Below are positions 34,299 to 45,800 of a stretch of 64,000 nucleotides of DNA, piece after piece. Source of the stretch: Microcebus murinus (Eukaryota > Chordata > Mammalia > Primates > Cheirogaleidae); NCBI RefSeq assembly GCF_040939455.1, contig NC_134117.1:68532501-68596500 (forward strand). Direction: 5' to 3'. The notes below the pieces were generated by a model. That model was not told where the DNA came from, did no database searches, and was given only the letters and a program-made list of their open reading frames with translations. Within the stretch, counting starts at the first letter, position 1, and the number at the start of each line of letters is the position of its first letter. The translations under genes and the position numbers were made by a program.

Positions 34299-34889
34299 GT
34301 CAGCGGAAGCCCCCGCAGCCAGCGATCGACTCCTTCAGGAGCGTTCGCTGCTTCCTGCCACGTGGGTCTCCCCGCAGAGCGGCACCCTCAGTGACAGCCA
34401 GAGCTGGCCCCACGCCCGCGGGGAAGGGACTGCCCGGGCACTTTCTAACGGCACAGCTGCAGGTCGCTTATAGCCGGGGAGCTCCCTGACTTTGCCAGGA
34501 AGGAAAGAAAAGAAGAAAAAAAACACGTAGTATGTGTGATACTGGTAAACAGAAATGAATAAGGAAATTCTGAAGGCCCAGAAGGATCAAGGGGGACGAG
34601 CGGCACAGAGCCCACCTGCGCTCAGTGGGGGCTCCGACTCCTGAGTCCTCAAGGCATGTGCGTCTCCGAGATGGAGTGGGGTCAGGGCGCGGCCCAGGTG
34701 GTCACCCCCGGTGCAGGGGAGGCTCTTGCCCGAGCTGTCTGAAGAACAGGAGCACCTCGCGACGTCACAGTGGGTGCATGCTGCTGCTTTCTCACTCTTG
34801 CCACTAAGCACCTGTGACAGACCCCGGGCCTGGTGACTGGCAAGTGCCTTCCCAGCCAGAGCTGGCCGACGGTACTGAACACCCACGAT
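34299..34889. other. CpG-rich unique sequence
   Basis: GC- and CpG-rich to about 34480, then mixed. It might be a small CpG cluster near an unrecognised promoter; no TATA box or gene start is identifiable. Confidence 0.35.
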
Positions 34890-35050
34890 CCTCTCCAGGA
34901 TCTATGTCATGTGCTGCAGTTCTGACAGGTGAGTCGCCGTAACATCCCTGTTGGGCAGGTGAGCAAACCAAGGCACAGAGACGTTTACATCCTTTGCCCA
35001 AGGGGACACAATTTGGAACTGGGATCCAAATCTGAAAGTCGAGTTCCCGT
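34890..35050 (-). mobile_element. MIR SINE relic, antisense
   Basis: Plus strand shows GAGCAAACCAAGGCACAGAG, CCTTTGCCCAAGGGGACACA and TTGGAACTGGGATCCAAATC, the reversed MIR core. Confidence 0.75.
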
Positions 35051-35719
35051 GTTAGGGCCCAGTCACTTGGCTGTGCCACAGTAAAATAGGGCACTGGCCC
35101 TGTCCTGAGGGACCTAGAGACAGTGTAGAGGCCCACAGTCTCCTTGGCAGTCACCACGATTGGCAAGTGTCATAGACGTCACCACAGCCTTGTCATTAAG
35201 AGGTCGTTTGAATGTGGTCACATCAAACGTCTCTTCTTAGTCCTCTTTTGCTGGACTTTATGCTTTTACCTGCCCATTCCAATTTATGTAAAAATCTGGA
35301 AGCTCCCGGTTCTCCCAAGGGGAGGGGGGCGAAGCCAACGGGCGCCGCCCGCCAGGGAGCCCCACTGTAGGAGAATGGTGTAGCTGGGCTGTACTTCCTA
35401 GTGTAACCATTAACTCCCAAATAGTTGCACTGGATCATTCACAAACACACAGCTTTACCATCTCACCGGAAACACGCTTGCCGAAGGACGCCACATTGAT
35501 TCTGCAAAATGTGGCGAATAAGACGCACCTCGCAGCCTTGCAGGCTCTTGTTTGTCTTTCCTTTTTTCTCTTCTTTTTTTATTTTAAGGATTAGAATGAA
35601 TGTGTGTAAAGTGCTCAGGACAGGAGCTAGCCGAGAGAGTAGATATTCACTAAATTGTAATCCCCCCATTCTAAACATCCTGAGCAGTTGGCAATTCCTC
35701 ACTTGAAATTATACAGAGG
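35051..35719. other. No gene or clear repeat recognised
   Basis: Unique-looking sequence, without recognisable coding content. Confidence 0.5.
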
Positions 35720-35990
35720 TTTTTTTTTGTAAAATATTTTTTTATTGTGGTAAAATATACATAACATAAAATGTATCCTTTTAATCATTTTTAAGTGACA
35801 ATTCAGTGGCAGTAAGTACATTCACGTTGTTTTGCCACCATCACCACCATCCGTCCCCAGAACTTTTCATCACCTCAGACTGAAACTCTGTCCCCATTAA
35901 ACAACAGCCTCCCATTCCCTCCCCTCCCAGCCCCTGGTGACCACATTCTGTTGTCTGTCTTTATGAGCTTCTCTACTCTAGGTTTAGGTT
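35720..35990 (-). mobile_element. L1M-type 3' end, antisense
   Basis: Plus strand carries GTGGTAAAATATACATAACA, AGTGGCAGTAAGTACATTCA, CCATCACCACCATCCGTCCC and CAGCCCCTGGTGACCACATT, a well-known old L1 3' segment in reverse. Confidence 0.8.
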
Positions 35991-37719
35991 ATAAAGAGTT
36001 TTGATTAACACAAACCACAACAAACCTTGAAACCCTAGAATTGAAGAGAAGGGATTGGTTTTCTCATGTCTTCACACAACTGTCACCCTTCACAAGAGTT
36101 TCCAAGTCAAAGAGAGAAGGAAAGCAGGATGTCCTTGTCCAGGGCCACTAGACTTTCCCCAGCTATGAGATCACTTCCCAGCTCACCTGGGACCTCTCAG
36201 CATCAGATGTCCCTGCTCATTATCCCCAGCTCTTGCTACTTGCCCAGATATTAGCAGCTCAGCCACATCCCAGCCTTGGTCCCACTGGGAAAAGGTACTT
36301 GGTTTTTTCCCAGAATTGCTGCCATTTGCTTTTTCTTTATTCCTCCCACGGGACACATGCATTTACTCTCTGGGTAATAGAATGTTCTTTCACATCGTCC
36401 TCAATTAAACTTGGCCAGACAGTTCTTCCCTAGAAGTGACCAGTTAAACCACCTAAGGACAAACCCATCAGAAACAGACTCGCTGGAAATCACCCTTTAT
36501 CACAATACTTCAAACGCACATGGGGAACTGTGTGTCAGGGGTGTATGGAGAATGTGGAGTCGGATTGTCCCCTCAGGTGGGAGCTCTCAGCCCACACCCC
36601 AGGTAATATCTTGGCTAGTGTTTGGGAACGGGAGCTTTCCACTTAGCCACAGGAGTCAGACTTTCCCCCACACTTTCTAAGAGAGGGAAAAAGAAAGAAA
36701 GAAGAAGGGAAGGAAGAAAGAAAAGAAGAAAGAGAAAAAAGTGTTCTATGGCAAAATCCAGTGATGAGATTTCCGTTTTTGGTATATGACTGACCAGATA
36801 GATAGAAAAACCAAACCAGAGCAGATCATCTAAAGATGCTGGAGGGAATATAAAAAAAAATGTTTAAAGTGCATGGTTAATCATGTGAAGATAAAGAATG
36901 TCCTTAAAGGCTAGAAGTGATCAAGAGGCTCTAAGCTGGATGGGTAAGCAAGCTCCGCTCAGTTTTCGTCCCTGGAGTGGCGTGCGGACAGGCAGTTAGC
37001 ATTGTCTATAAAGGCTGGGACCTGGAGCTTGGCTTTGTATAGGCTTCACAGTGGGACAAAAGAAAAAGCCTAGGGGTCTAATTGAGGTTCTGCACCAATT
37101 AAAGAACTCCATGAAAGAAGATGACTTCGGTGGGTGAAGCGGGAAGTCCATGCGTCAGAGCGGCACTCAGCGCCAAGACCTGCGTCGATGGAAATGCTCC
37201 CTCCACATCAGCAGCTACGTGCGGGTGTGGAACACTCGTGGTGTGACTAGTGTGACCAAAGATCTAAGCTTTAAATATTTAATTTTTACTAATTTAAATT
37301 GTCACAAATTGAAACAGTTAGTGGCTAACGTGCCAGACACTCCAGCTCTGGAATCTAGAGCTGGAAAGTCCAGTTCCAGCTTGTGAGCCAGACCCAGCCT
37401 GCCGCCTGACTTGTGGAGTGTCCCTGCAACGCAGCCACAGCATTTCATTATCATGGTATCCATGGTTGCTTCTGAAAAACAAGGCAGGATTGGGTAGTTG
37501 CAACCATGTGGGCCACAGAGCAGAAAATATTTACTCTCTGGCCCTGGACAGAAGAGGTGATGGATCCCTGGTTCTGGAGTATGAGAGTTGGGATAGATGC
37601 TTGCTGACTTGGGCTTGGTTCTGAGTGGAGGGAGGGATGAAAAGAACAAATACCAATCCTTAGATTCATAAACTTCAACAAAATGGAGGGAAGACATTAA
37701 AACCAAAACCAAAACAAAC
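35991..37719. other. Mostly unassigned; GA-rich tract at 36681-36740
   Basis: No gene recognised. A purine-only GAAA/GAAG-rich run lies at about 36681-36740. The rest is unique-looking. Confidence 0.5.
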
Positions 37720-38616
37720 CAATGCTAGGAGTGAAACAGGGTGTAATCACAAATAGAATTAGATTCAAAAGGTAAAAAAAAAATAGAATATAATGAACAA
37801 CTTTATGATAATAAATCTGAAATCACGTGAAGTGGAAATATTTATTGGAAATATAAATTACCAAAACTGACTTGAGAAGAAATAGTAAACCCGAGTCAAC
37901 CTACGTTTATGATAAACATGAATCCTTACTTTAAAAAAATATGTCCTTAAGGAAAACACCAGGCACAGCTAATTTCATAAGCCAGTTTTACTGAATACTC
38001 AAAGAATTGAAAATTCTAATCTTACATAAAATCTTTGAGAAGCTCAAAATAAGACTAGCAAATTAATTGAGAGGTATAATAAAATCAACTCAGAGTGGAT
38101 TAAAGACCTGAAATGGTAACACTGCTACAGGGAAACAGAAAAGCTTCTTGACATAGTCTCGGCAAAGAAGTTTTAGGCAACACCCCGAAAGCACAGGCAA
38201 CAAAAGCAAAAATGGACAAATGGGATGGCATAGAACTAAAATGCTTCTTCACAGAGAAGTGATAAGTGTATGAGGTAATGGATATGTTAATTAGCTTGAT
38301 TTAGTCATTCCATAATGCACACATATATCAAAACGTCATGTTGTACACCATAAATATATACAATTTTTGTCAATTAAAAAGGTAAAAAAGTAAAACAATA
38401 AAAATTAGAAAGAAAGAATTAGAAATATGATTATTCGCAGATATATTATTGTCTATATGCTAAATCCCACAGAACATTACAATGAAATCATTGGCATCAA
38501 TAAGAGCTTAGCAAGGATGCTGGATATAAAATCCACATACAAGTGATTTGGATTTTTATACACTAAAAATAGCATTATAAATTATTATTAAAAATAAATT
38601 TGAAATTGACCTGTGT
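37720..38616 (+). mobile_element. Old L1M ORF2 relic, left part of a nested cluster
   Basis: Contains CAACTTTATGATAATAAATC, AAATTACCAAAACTGACTTG and, near 38500, TAGCAAGGATGCTGGATATA, which are decayed L1 ORF2 blocks. A separate L1MA-like 3' end (38080-38410) sits inside. The same old element appears to resume at 41165. Confidence 0.65.
38080..38410 (+). mobile_element. L1MA-type 3' end inside the older L1M
   Basis: Ends the ORF2 tail (AAGCACAGGCAACAAAAGCA, TGGGATGGCATAGAACTAAA) and runs into a 3'UTR with TGAGGTAATGGATATGTTAA and AACGTCATGTTGTACACCAT, then TATATACAATTTTTGTC. The piece at 38269-38317 is the source of the inverted insertion at 38952-39029. Confidence 0.7.
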
Positions 38617-38951
38617 ATTGGTTAATAGTATGAACTCAGGTTCAAATTCTCCCTTCATCATTTATATTTATGTGACATTGGTTAAATTCCTTTTTTTTAA
38701 ATTTCAGCATATTATGGTGGTACAAATGCTTAGGTTATATATATTGCCTTTTCCCCACCTGAGTTGAGGCAGAGCTTCAAGCGTGTCCATCCTCCAGATG
38801 GTGCGTACCGCACCCATTAGGTGTGAATATACCCATTCCCTTCTCCCCTACCATTTGCCTGACACCCAGTGAATGTTACTACTATAAGTGCACATAAGTC
38901 CTGATCAGTTAATACCAATTTGATGGTGAGTACATGTGGTGCTTGTTTTTC

Positions 38952-39029
38952 CATTATGGAATGACTAAATCAAGCTAATTAACATACAACCATGCTAATT
39001 CCATTACCAGCTAATTCCATTACCTCATA
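38952..39029 (-). repeat. Local inverted templated insertion inside the L1
   Basis: This 78-base stretch interrupts L1 sequence between blocks equivalent to CCATT and ATACTTCAC of the intact copy. It is the reverse complement of 38269-38317: 35 bases match exactly at its left and 14 exactly at its right, with ~28 extra bases between that contain a CTAATTCCATTACC tandem repeat. Confidence 0.85.
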
Positions 39030-40231
39030 CTTCACTTAGTAGAATGGGCTACAGCTCTATCCAGGATAATACAAGAGGTACTAGACCACCATTGTTTTTT
39101 GTGGCTGAGTAGTACTCCATGGTATACATATACCACATTTTATTAATCCACTTATGGGTACTTGGGTTGTTTTCACATCTTTGCAATTGTGAATTGTGCT
39201 GCTATAAACATTCTAGTGCAGATTTTCTTTTTTTATAGAATGTATTTTATTCCTTTGGGTAGATGCCCAGTAATGGAATTACTGGATCAAATGGTAGTTC
39301 TACTTGTAGCTCTTTGAGGTATCTCCATGTTACTTTCCCCAGAGGTTGTTCTAGTTTGCAGTCCCACTAGTAGTGTGTGACTGTTCCTATCTCTCTGCAT
39401 CCACATCAACACTTTGGGACTTTTTGACAAAGGCCATTCTCACTGGAGATAAGTGATATCTCATTGTGGTTTTGATGTACATTTCCCTGATGATTAGAGA
39501 TGTCGAGCATTTTTTCATGTTCCTTGGCCATGAGTCTACTTTTGAAAAGTTTCTGTTCATGTCCTTCGCCCACTTTTTGATAGGTTGTTTGATTTTTTCT
39601 TGCTGATTTTCCTGAGTTCTATATAGATTCTAGTTGTCAGCCCTTTATTGGATGTGTAGCATGCACATATTTTCTCCCATTCTGTAGGTTGTCTGTTCAC
39701 TCTCAGAGAATTTCCTTGGCTGTGCAGAAGCTTTTTGATTTGATTAGGTTACATTTATTTATTTTTGCTGTTGCTGTGATTGCCTTTGTGGTCTTATTTG
39801 TAAATTCTTTCCTTAAGCAAATGTCTATAAGAGCTTTTCCAACATTTTCTTCTAGAATTCTTACAGTTTCATGCCTTAGTTTTAAGTCTATTATCGACAG
39901 TTAGTTGATTTTTGTGAGGCGAGAAGTGCAGATCCTGTTTCAATCTTCTACATGTGGCTATCCAATTTTCCCAGCACCATGTATTGAATAAGGATTATTT
40001 TCCCAGTGTATGTTTTTGTCTGCTTTGTCAAAGATTAGATGGTTATATGAGGATGGTTTTATATGTGGGTTCTCTGTTCTGTTCCATTGGTCTATGTCTC
40101 TGATCTTCTGCCAATATCATGCTATTTTTAGTTACTATAGCCTTGTTATATAGCTTGAAGCCTAGTAAATTGATGCCTCCCAACTTGTTCTTTTTGCTTA
40201 AGATTGCTTTTTCTATATGGGGTCTTCTCTG

Positions 40232-40980
40232 GTAGATGCAGAAAAAGAGTTTGACAAAATTCAGCACCCTTTTATCATAAGAACGCTTAACAAAATAGGT
40301 ATAAATAGGACTTACCTAAAAATGATAAAAGCTATATATGACAAACCCACAGCCAACATCATACTGAATGGGGAAAAATTGAAAGCATTTTAGGTTAGAA
40401 CTAGAACCAGACAAGGTTGCCTCCTATCACCACTTCTATTCAACATAGTGCTGGATGACCTAGCCAGAGCAATCCAACAAGAGAAGGAAATCAAGGGCAT
40501 GCAAATGGGGGCAGAAGAGGTCAAACTATTGCTCTTTGCTGATGATATGATCTTATATCTAGAAAACTCCAAAGATTCTGCCATGAGACTACTTGATAAA
40601 CAAATTCAGCAAAGTCTCAGGTTACAAAATCAATGTATAGAAATCAGTAGCATTCCTATACAACAACAATAGTCAAACTGAGAACAAAATTAAAGACTCA
40701 ATACCCTTCACAATAGCAACAAAGAAAATAAAATACCTAGGAACATATTTAACTAAGGAGTTAAAAGAGCTCTACAGGGAGAACTAAGAAACACTAAGGA
40801 AGGAGGTAGCAGAGGATGTAAACAAGTGGAAAACAATACCATGCTGATGGAATGGCAGAATCAACATTGTTAAAATGTCTATACTACCCAAAGTGATCAG
40901 CAGATTCAATGTAATCCTTATTAAAATACCAACATCATTTTTTGCAGATCTAGAAAAAATAATTCTACGCTTCATATGGT
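40232..40980 (+). pseudogene. Inverted L1 ORF2 reverse-transcriptase fragment
   Basis: Plus-strand frame reads the RT core: [23 protein letters not shown], a stop in place of the following Ser/Pro region, [19 protein letters not shown], and [15 protein letters not shown], then frameshifts near 40600 and 40660 and further stops before ILRFIW. The catalytic FADD is retained but the fragment lacks the endonuclease, thumb continuity and C terminus, so it encodes nothing functional. Confidence 0.85.
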
Positions 40981-41164
40981 CAAGTTATTTAATCTCTTTT
41001 TGCCTCAGTATCTTTATCTGAAAAGTGGGATAATGAGACAATGCTTGTCTCATTTTGTTTGAGACATATATTTGTTTGAGGAGTTAGTATATACAAAATG
41101 CTTTGAGCAGTACCTTGCTCATAGTAATTGATACATAAGTGTTTGTAAAATGAATGAAGAGAGA

Positions 41165-42340
41165 AAGTTACCTAGAAATAAATATAATAAAACTGTATAA
41201 CATCTTTATAAATAAAATTATAAGATTTTACTAGAAAAGAAAATCTAAATAAATGGAGTGATATACCATTTTCATGGACAGGAATACTTAATATTCATAC
41301 AGATATCAATTCACCACAAGTTGATCCACAGATTCAACAAAATTTTAATCAAACTCCCAACTCAATTTTTCTTGGAAATTTATGAGCTGTTAATAAAATT
41401 CATATGATGAGGAAAAGAACAAATATAGTCATGATTTTCTGCAAGAGATAGTGCTAAGTGGAGATGCCTGGCCTCTAAGAAATCAAGGCTTTTTATGAAG
41501 CTTTGATAATTAAGACAATGTAGTATTGTAGAGAGACATAGTGCATTAGTCATGTGGGAAAAAGAGTGCAGAAACAGACCCTTTCTTAGATGGAAACTTG
41601 ATATGTGATAGGTGATCATCCATTTGTAAAACAATGAGATTAGATTCATAAATCACACTACACACAAAAGAGTTCTAAAGATGTCAATGTGAAAGCAATA
41701 TTTAAAAAAACTTTTGGAAGAAGATATTTAGGAGAATAACTTTATGACTTGCAGGGTGGGGAAATATTTCTTAAGCCAAATGCAGAAAGCACACACTAGA
41801 AATAGATTAACAAACTCAACCACATTAAAATTAAGAACTTATGTTCTTCAAGAAGTATTATGTAGAAAGTGAATAGACAAGCCACAAACAAGGAAAAGAC
41901 ATTCCCAACAGATATAACCACAAAGGATTAGTATTTAGTACATGTAAATAAACCTACAAACCAAGAGGACAAAGAACCCAATAGAAAAACTGAAGCTTTA
42001 TTTTATAGAAGAACAAATGTCAAAAGTCATATTTTTGTAGAAGAAATGTCAAAAGTCATTGAATATATGGAAAATGCTTAACCTTATTAGGTATTAGGGA
42101 AATGCAAATTAAAACCACAATGATGTAAAATTTTAAAATCTCCAACCTGGCAAAAATGGAAAACATGACCGTATCAGGTTTGGTAAGGATATAGTACGAC
42201 AGGAGTTCTTATACATTGCAGGTGGGGTATAATATAATCATTTTAGAAAACAATATGGCGTAACCTATTAAAGCTGAAGATGTGAATACCTAATTGCCCA
42301 GTAATTTGTCTCTTGGCTATAAACCCTATAGAATTGCTTG
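41165..42340 (+). mobile_element. Old L1M ORF2 3' relic, right part of the nested cluster
   Basis: Decayed ORF2 C-terminal and 3' blocks in order: GATATACCATTTTCATGGAC, TGATCCACAGATTCAACAAA, ATCAAGGCTTTTTATGAAGC, GGAAATGCAAATTAAAACCA and TCTTATACATTGCAGGTGGG. Continues the element seen at 37720-38616. Confidence 0.75.
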
Positions 42341-42407
42341 CTGTTAATTTGCCAATCACATTTTTTTTCTAATTAATAATATAGAACATTCATAGTTTTG
42401 GAGATAT

Positions 42408-42474
42408 ATATTTATATATATATTTTTGCTTGCCATATACACTCGCACACACACACACACACACAAACACACAC
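42408..42474. repeat. AT-rich and (CA)n microsatellites
   Basis: TATATATA-rich tract at about 42408-42426 followed by a CA run at about 42446-42474. Confidence 0.85.
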
Positions 42475-42821
42475 AGAGCGCTTTCTCTATATGGTCAAAT
42501 ACTAATATTTCTTTTTTTAGCTTATATTTCGGTTAATAGTGGCAATTTACCTTTCCTAGGAAAAATTTTTGATATTATTCAAGTTTTATCAGTTATTACC
42601 ATATGGTTGAACAAAATATTCTCTTTTAATTGCTTTAATGTCCTTTGTGTTTGGAATACATTTTCCTTTGCCATTTCTAATTTGAGCATTTTCTTTCTCA
42701 TTTTGTTATTAACAGTCTCATTCAATAAATAAGTATTGAATGCTTAACATATAGTTATTATTGTAGGCCTTTGGAATTGTGTGGAATTTACTATCTAGTA
42801 GGGGAGACAGAGACAATAATC
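42475..42821. other. No gene or clear repeat recognised
   Basis: AT-rich sequence between the L1M cluster and a MaLR LTR. Possibly more LINE decay, not identifiable. Confidence 0.4.
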
Positions 42822-43190
42822 AGGTGTCTTTGTCTGTTTTGTGCTGCTATAACAGAATACCTGAGACTGGGTGGTTTATAGGGAACAGAAATTATTGGCT
42901 CACAGTTCTCGAGGCTGCGAAGTCCAGTATCAAGGCACTGGTATTTGGCGAGGGCCTTCTTGCTGTGCCATCCATGGTGCAAGATGAGAGAGAGAAAGAG
43001 GGAGCAGGAGGAAAAGGGGGAGAGGGAAGGGACAAACTCACCCCCACAATAATGGCATCAATCCATTCGTGAGGGCAGAGCCCTTATGGCCTAATCACCT
43101 CCTAAAGGTCCCACGTCTTAAGGCCATTACCATGGCAATTTCATTGCAACATGAGTTTTAAGGAGGAACAAATATTCAAACCATAGCACC
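42822..43190 (-). mobile_element. MaLR LTR (MST type), antisense
   Basis: Plus strand: GTGCTGCTATAACAGAATAC, CTGAGACTGGGTGGTTTATA, CTCACAGTTCTCGAGGCTGC, CATTCGTGAGGGCAGAGCCC and CAAATATTCAAACCATAGCA. This is the reversed order of a MaLR LTR. Non-coding relic. Confidence 0.75.
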
Positions 43191-43514
43191 AGGTAAACAT
43201 AACTGCTATAACTTATGTACTTATGAGCATAATAACCAACCAGGGTAAGGGTACGCAGACTGACGCGGAGGGTGCATGTGTCTATTTCTGATAATGAGGC
43301 ATCGATAAGGAGGTTTTCTCTTCTAGATATGTCATATTTAGTAGAATATAATTTGGCACACAAAGGATGATGACAGTGAAATGTTTATTATGAATTATAT
43401 ATTTCATTATTATAATGTGTTTTTTGTGAAATTCTAATGCCTTTTAAACTTGATATTCAGTTAGTTTTGTGGTATTAATACAGAAGCCGCCCCCCCTTCT
43501 CCTCATTTCTGTCC
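43191..43514. other. No gene or clear repeat recognised
   Basis: Unassigned sequence leading into the minisatellite. Confidence 0.45.
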
Positions 43515-43940
43515 AAGAGTGTCTGGTGTCCCTGTGTGTTGTCCCTCTTTGTCGTGTCTGGTGTCCCTGTGTGCTGTCCCTCTCTTCCGTGTCTGGTGTC
43601 CCTGTGTGCTGTCCCTCTCTGCTGTGTCTGGTGTCCCTGTGTGCTGTCCCTCTCTGCCGTGTCTTTTGTCCCTGTGTGCTGTCCCTCTCTGCCGTGCCTG
43701 GTGTCCCAGTGTGCTGTCCCTCTCTGCTGTGTCTGGTGTCCCTGTGTGCTGTCCCTCTCTGCCGTGCCTGGTGTCCCAGTGTGCTGTCCCTCTCTGCCGT
43801 GCCTGGTGTCCCTGTGTGCTGTCCCTCTCTGCCGTGCCTGGTGTCCCTGTGTGCTGTCCCTCTCTGCCGTGCCTGGTGTCCCTGTGTGCTGTCCCTCTCT
43901 GCCGTGTCTGGTGTCCCTGTGTGCTGTCTCTCTCTCTCGG
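43515..43940. repeat. 35-base minisatellite, about 12 copies
   Basis: Unit of 35 bases built around GGTGTCCCTGTGTGCTGTCC and CTCTCTGCCGTG, with a few recurrent variants (CCTG/TCTG, CCCAG/CCCTG, GCCGT/GCTGT). Because 35 is not a multiple of three, successive copies cycle through all frames, giving overlapping Cys/Val/Leu/Pro-rich open frames on both strands that are artefacts. Confidence 0.95.
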
Positions 43941-45689
43941 CCTTCTTGGGTGGCTTTGCTGAGGAGTCCTCATTTCCGTAGCAAACTGTACTTTGACTGC
44001 AGCTGGGCGTATCTCATTTCCGTGACTGTTGTAACAGGCATCCTTGCTCTTACTATCATTCTACAGCTCATGTTCCTTCTCGTGGTTATTTGTGATTTCT
44101 ATTTAATACATTTCGCTAAATGGTCTATATTTTCTTCGCCTTTTCTTTCTTCTGGTAATCTGGAAGGCACGCGATCGCAATCTCCTGGTTCCCTGTGAGG
44201 CAACGTTGAGGGCAATGAGACAATCTCTTGGGGGGCTCTGGGTGGGACGGCCGCAGAGCCTCCTGCTCAGAGGGCAGTTTCTGGAGGCTGCACACTCCAC
44301 GGGCTGGGCAGACAGGTGGACAACGGGCTGCCAGGTGACCTGGAACAGGCTGCTGACAGGTCAGGCAGTGACCCGGGTCTGGTAACCACTTCACTGTCCA
44401 GCCATTAACTTCCAGCCCATCCAGCTGCAGCCCGAATCACCCATGCAGGGGTGAAGGCGTTTCTGTCTCACCCCCACTGAAATGTCCAGAGTGAGACAGT
44501 CTCTCGACACAGGCCACCATGGCCGCGGCCCCCTGGGGAGAGGTGCTTCAGACGGAGGAGACAGCTGTTCCCATGGAGGGATGCTTTGGTCTAAGGGGAC
44601 AGCTGTTCCCACAGAGACACCCTGGAACCTTTGCATCAGCCACCGATGGAGAGATCACATGTGGGAGCGTGAGCTCCAGATGGTGAGGACCATTCTGTGT
44701 GCTTTCCCGCGTCCCGGCGTCCCCGCCCCTGCCTAGCATGGTGCTGTCCTAGCTCAATATGTGCAGGACAGTCAGCGAGAGTCCTGGAAACTGGGCACTG
44801 CCTTATCACCTGCTCCCTGTGAGGTGATCACCTGCAGGCCGTGAGGTCCCCAGAGCAAAGACTGTGCATGGCTGTGCCCTCATCACTAAACACACTGGCT
44901 CGTGGCAGAAGGACTTGGGGACCAGGGGGAGGTGAAGAGGGCGGGGATCTTCAGGGTGAGATCTTGCTGTGAGGGTGTGAGCGGAGGTGGGAGGGGCTGG
45001 TACCTGCAGGGAGTGCCGGCAGTGGGTAGGGCTGGATCCCACCGCGGGAATGCACTGGCGAGAGCCCACTGGAGGCAGGATCCGGGTTGCGGGATCACTG
45101 TAATCAGGGAAGGAAAGTGCTGGCCTGAATTAAGGCAGAGGAAATGGGTAAGGGGGAGGAGCAGGTTCAAGAAATCCAAAAGTAAGGAACATGGAAGGTC
45201 AGGAAACTGGCTGAAGGCGGCTGGGGAGATACGGCCAGGGAACGTGGGTGCTGGCGGTGAGTGACGGCACTGAGGGCGGAGGCACTGGGAGGTCAGGGCA
45301 GGGCACTGAGAGGAGGAGTCTGGGGTCAGGGGTGGCCCCATCAGAAGGATCAGGACAGGGGTAGGTGGAAACACAGGCCTGGCAGCTGCCATGCCTGCCC
45401 AATGGGGTTGGGGCTGCGTGGAGTGGTCTCTGCACCTGGTGTGAGGGCGGGCTGGCGCGGAGCGGCCGGGGGGGCGGCCCCCTGGGAACCGGCTGTGCTG
45501 GCAGCTGCCAAGGGTGGGAGGCGCCAGAGGCTGCTTCTAGGAGACACTGCTGAGGAAAACAAGCAAAAAGGAATGAATGAGTGAAAGAGAAAGAGAGAGA
45601 ATGGCGGGAATGAACAGAGGAAAGAGGAAGGAACTTACGGGCTGCCTTCTATGGGCTGGGAGGGGCGTTCTTGCTGCATGTGACACACG
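43941..45689. other. No gene recognised; GC-rich from ~44200
   Basis: Many overlapping open frames on both strands reflect GC richness (for example 44886-45392 minus and 44902-45264 plus). None contains a recognised domain. A CpG-rich patch lies at 45440-45480. Confidence 0.45.
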
Positions 45690-45800
45690 TACTCCTAGTT
45701 ACTCCTCATGGTCGCCTTACACTGTTGTCCTCATTTTAAAGATGAGGAAACGGAGGCCTCGTGAGCATAAGAATCAAACCAGTGGGATTCGTGTCCTTCG
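45690..45800 (-). mobile_element. MIR SINE fragment, antisense
   Basis: TCATTTTAAAGATGAGGAAA and CGGAGGCCTCGTGAGC followed by a decayed remainder represent the reversed MIR core. Confidence 0.6.

Larger units (their letters stand above)
38691..40980 (-). mobile_element. Truncated, 5'-inverted L1 (twin-priming product)
   Basis: From the A-tail at 38691 to about 40232 the element lies on the minus strand, covering the 3'UTR and ORF2 back to codons equivalent to RRPxI. From ~40232 to 40980 it switches to the plus strand and covers ORF2 from DAEK to LRF(V/I)W, that is, the segment directly upstream, inverted. Related to, but clearly older than, the intact L1 at 13312; both parts contain stops and frameshifts. 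Confidence 0.9.
38617..41160 (+). mobile_element. MIR SINE split by an L1 insertion
   Basis: The left half (38617-38690) has ACTCAGGTTCAAATTCTCCC and TATGTGACATTGGTTAAATT. The right half (40981-41160) resumes with CAAGTTATTTAATCTC and GCCTCAGTATCTTTATCTGA. The two halves join into one MIR consensus when the L1 at 38691-40980 is removed, sharing a short, imperfect target duplication. Confidence 0.8.

Noticed and set aside
43469..44198. Overlapping Cys/Val/Leu-rich frames on both strands
   Set aside because: Artefact of the 35-base minisatellite.
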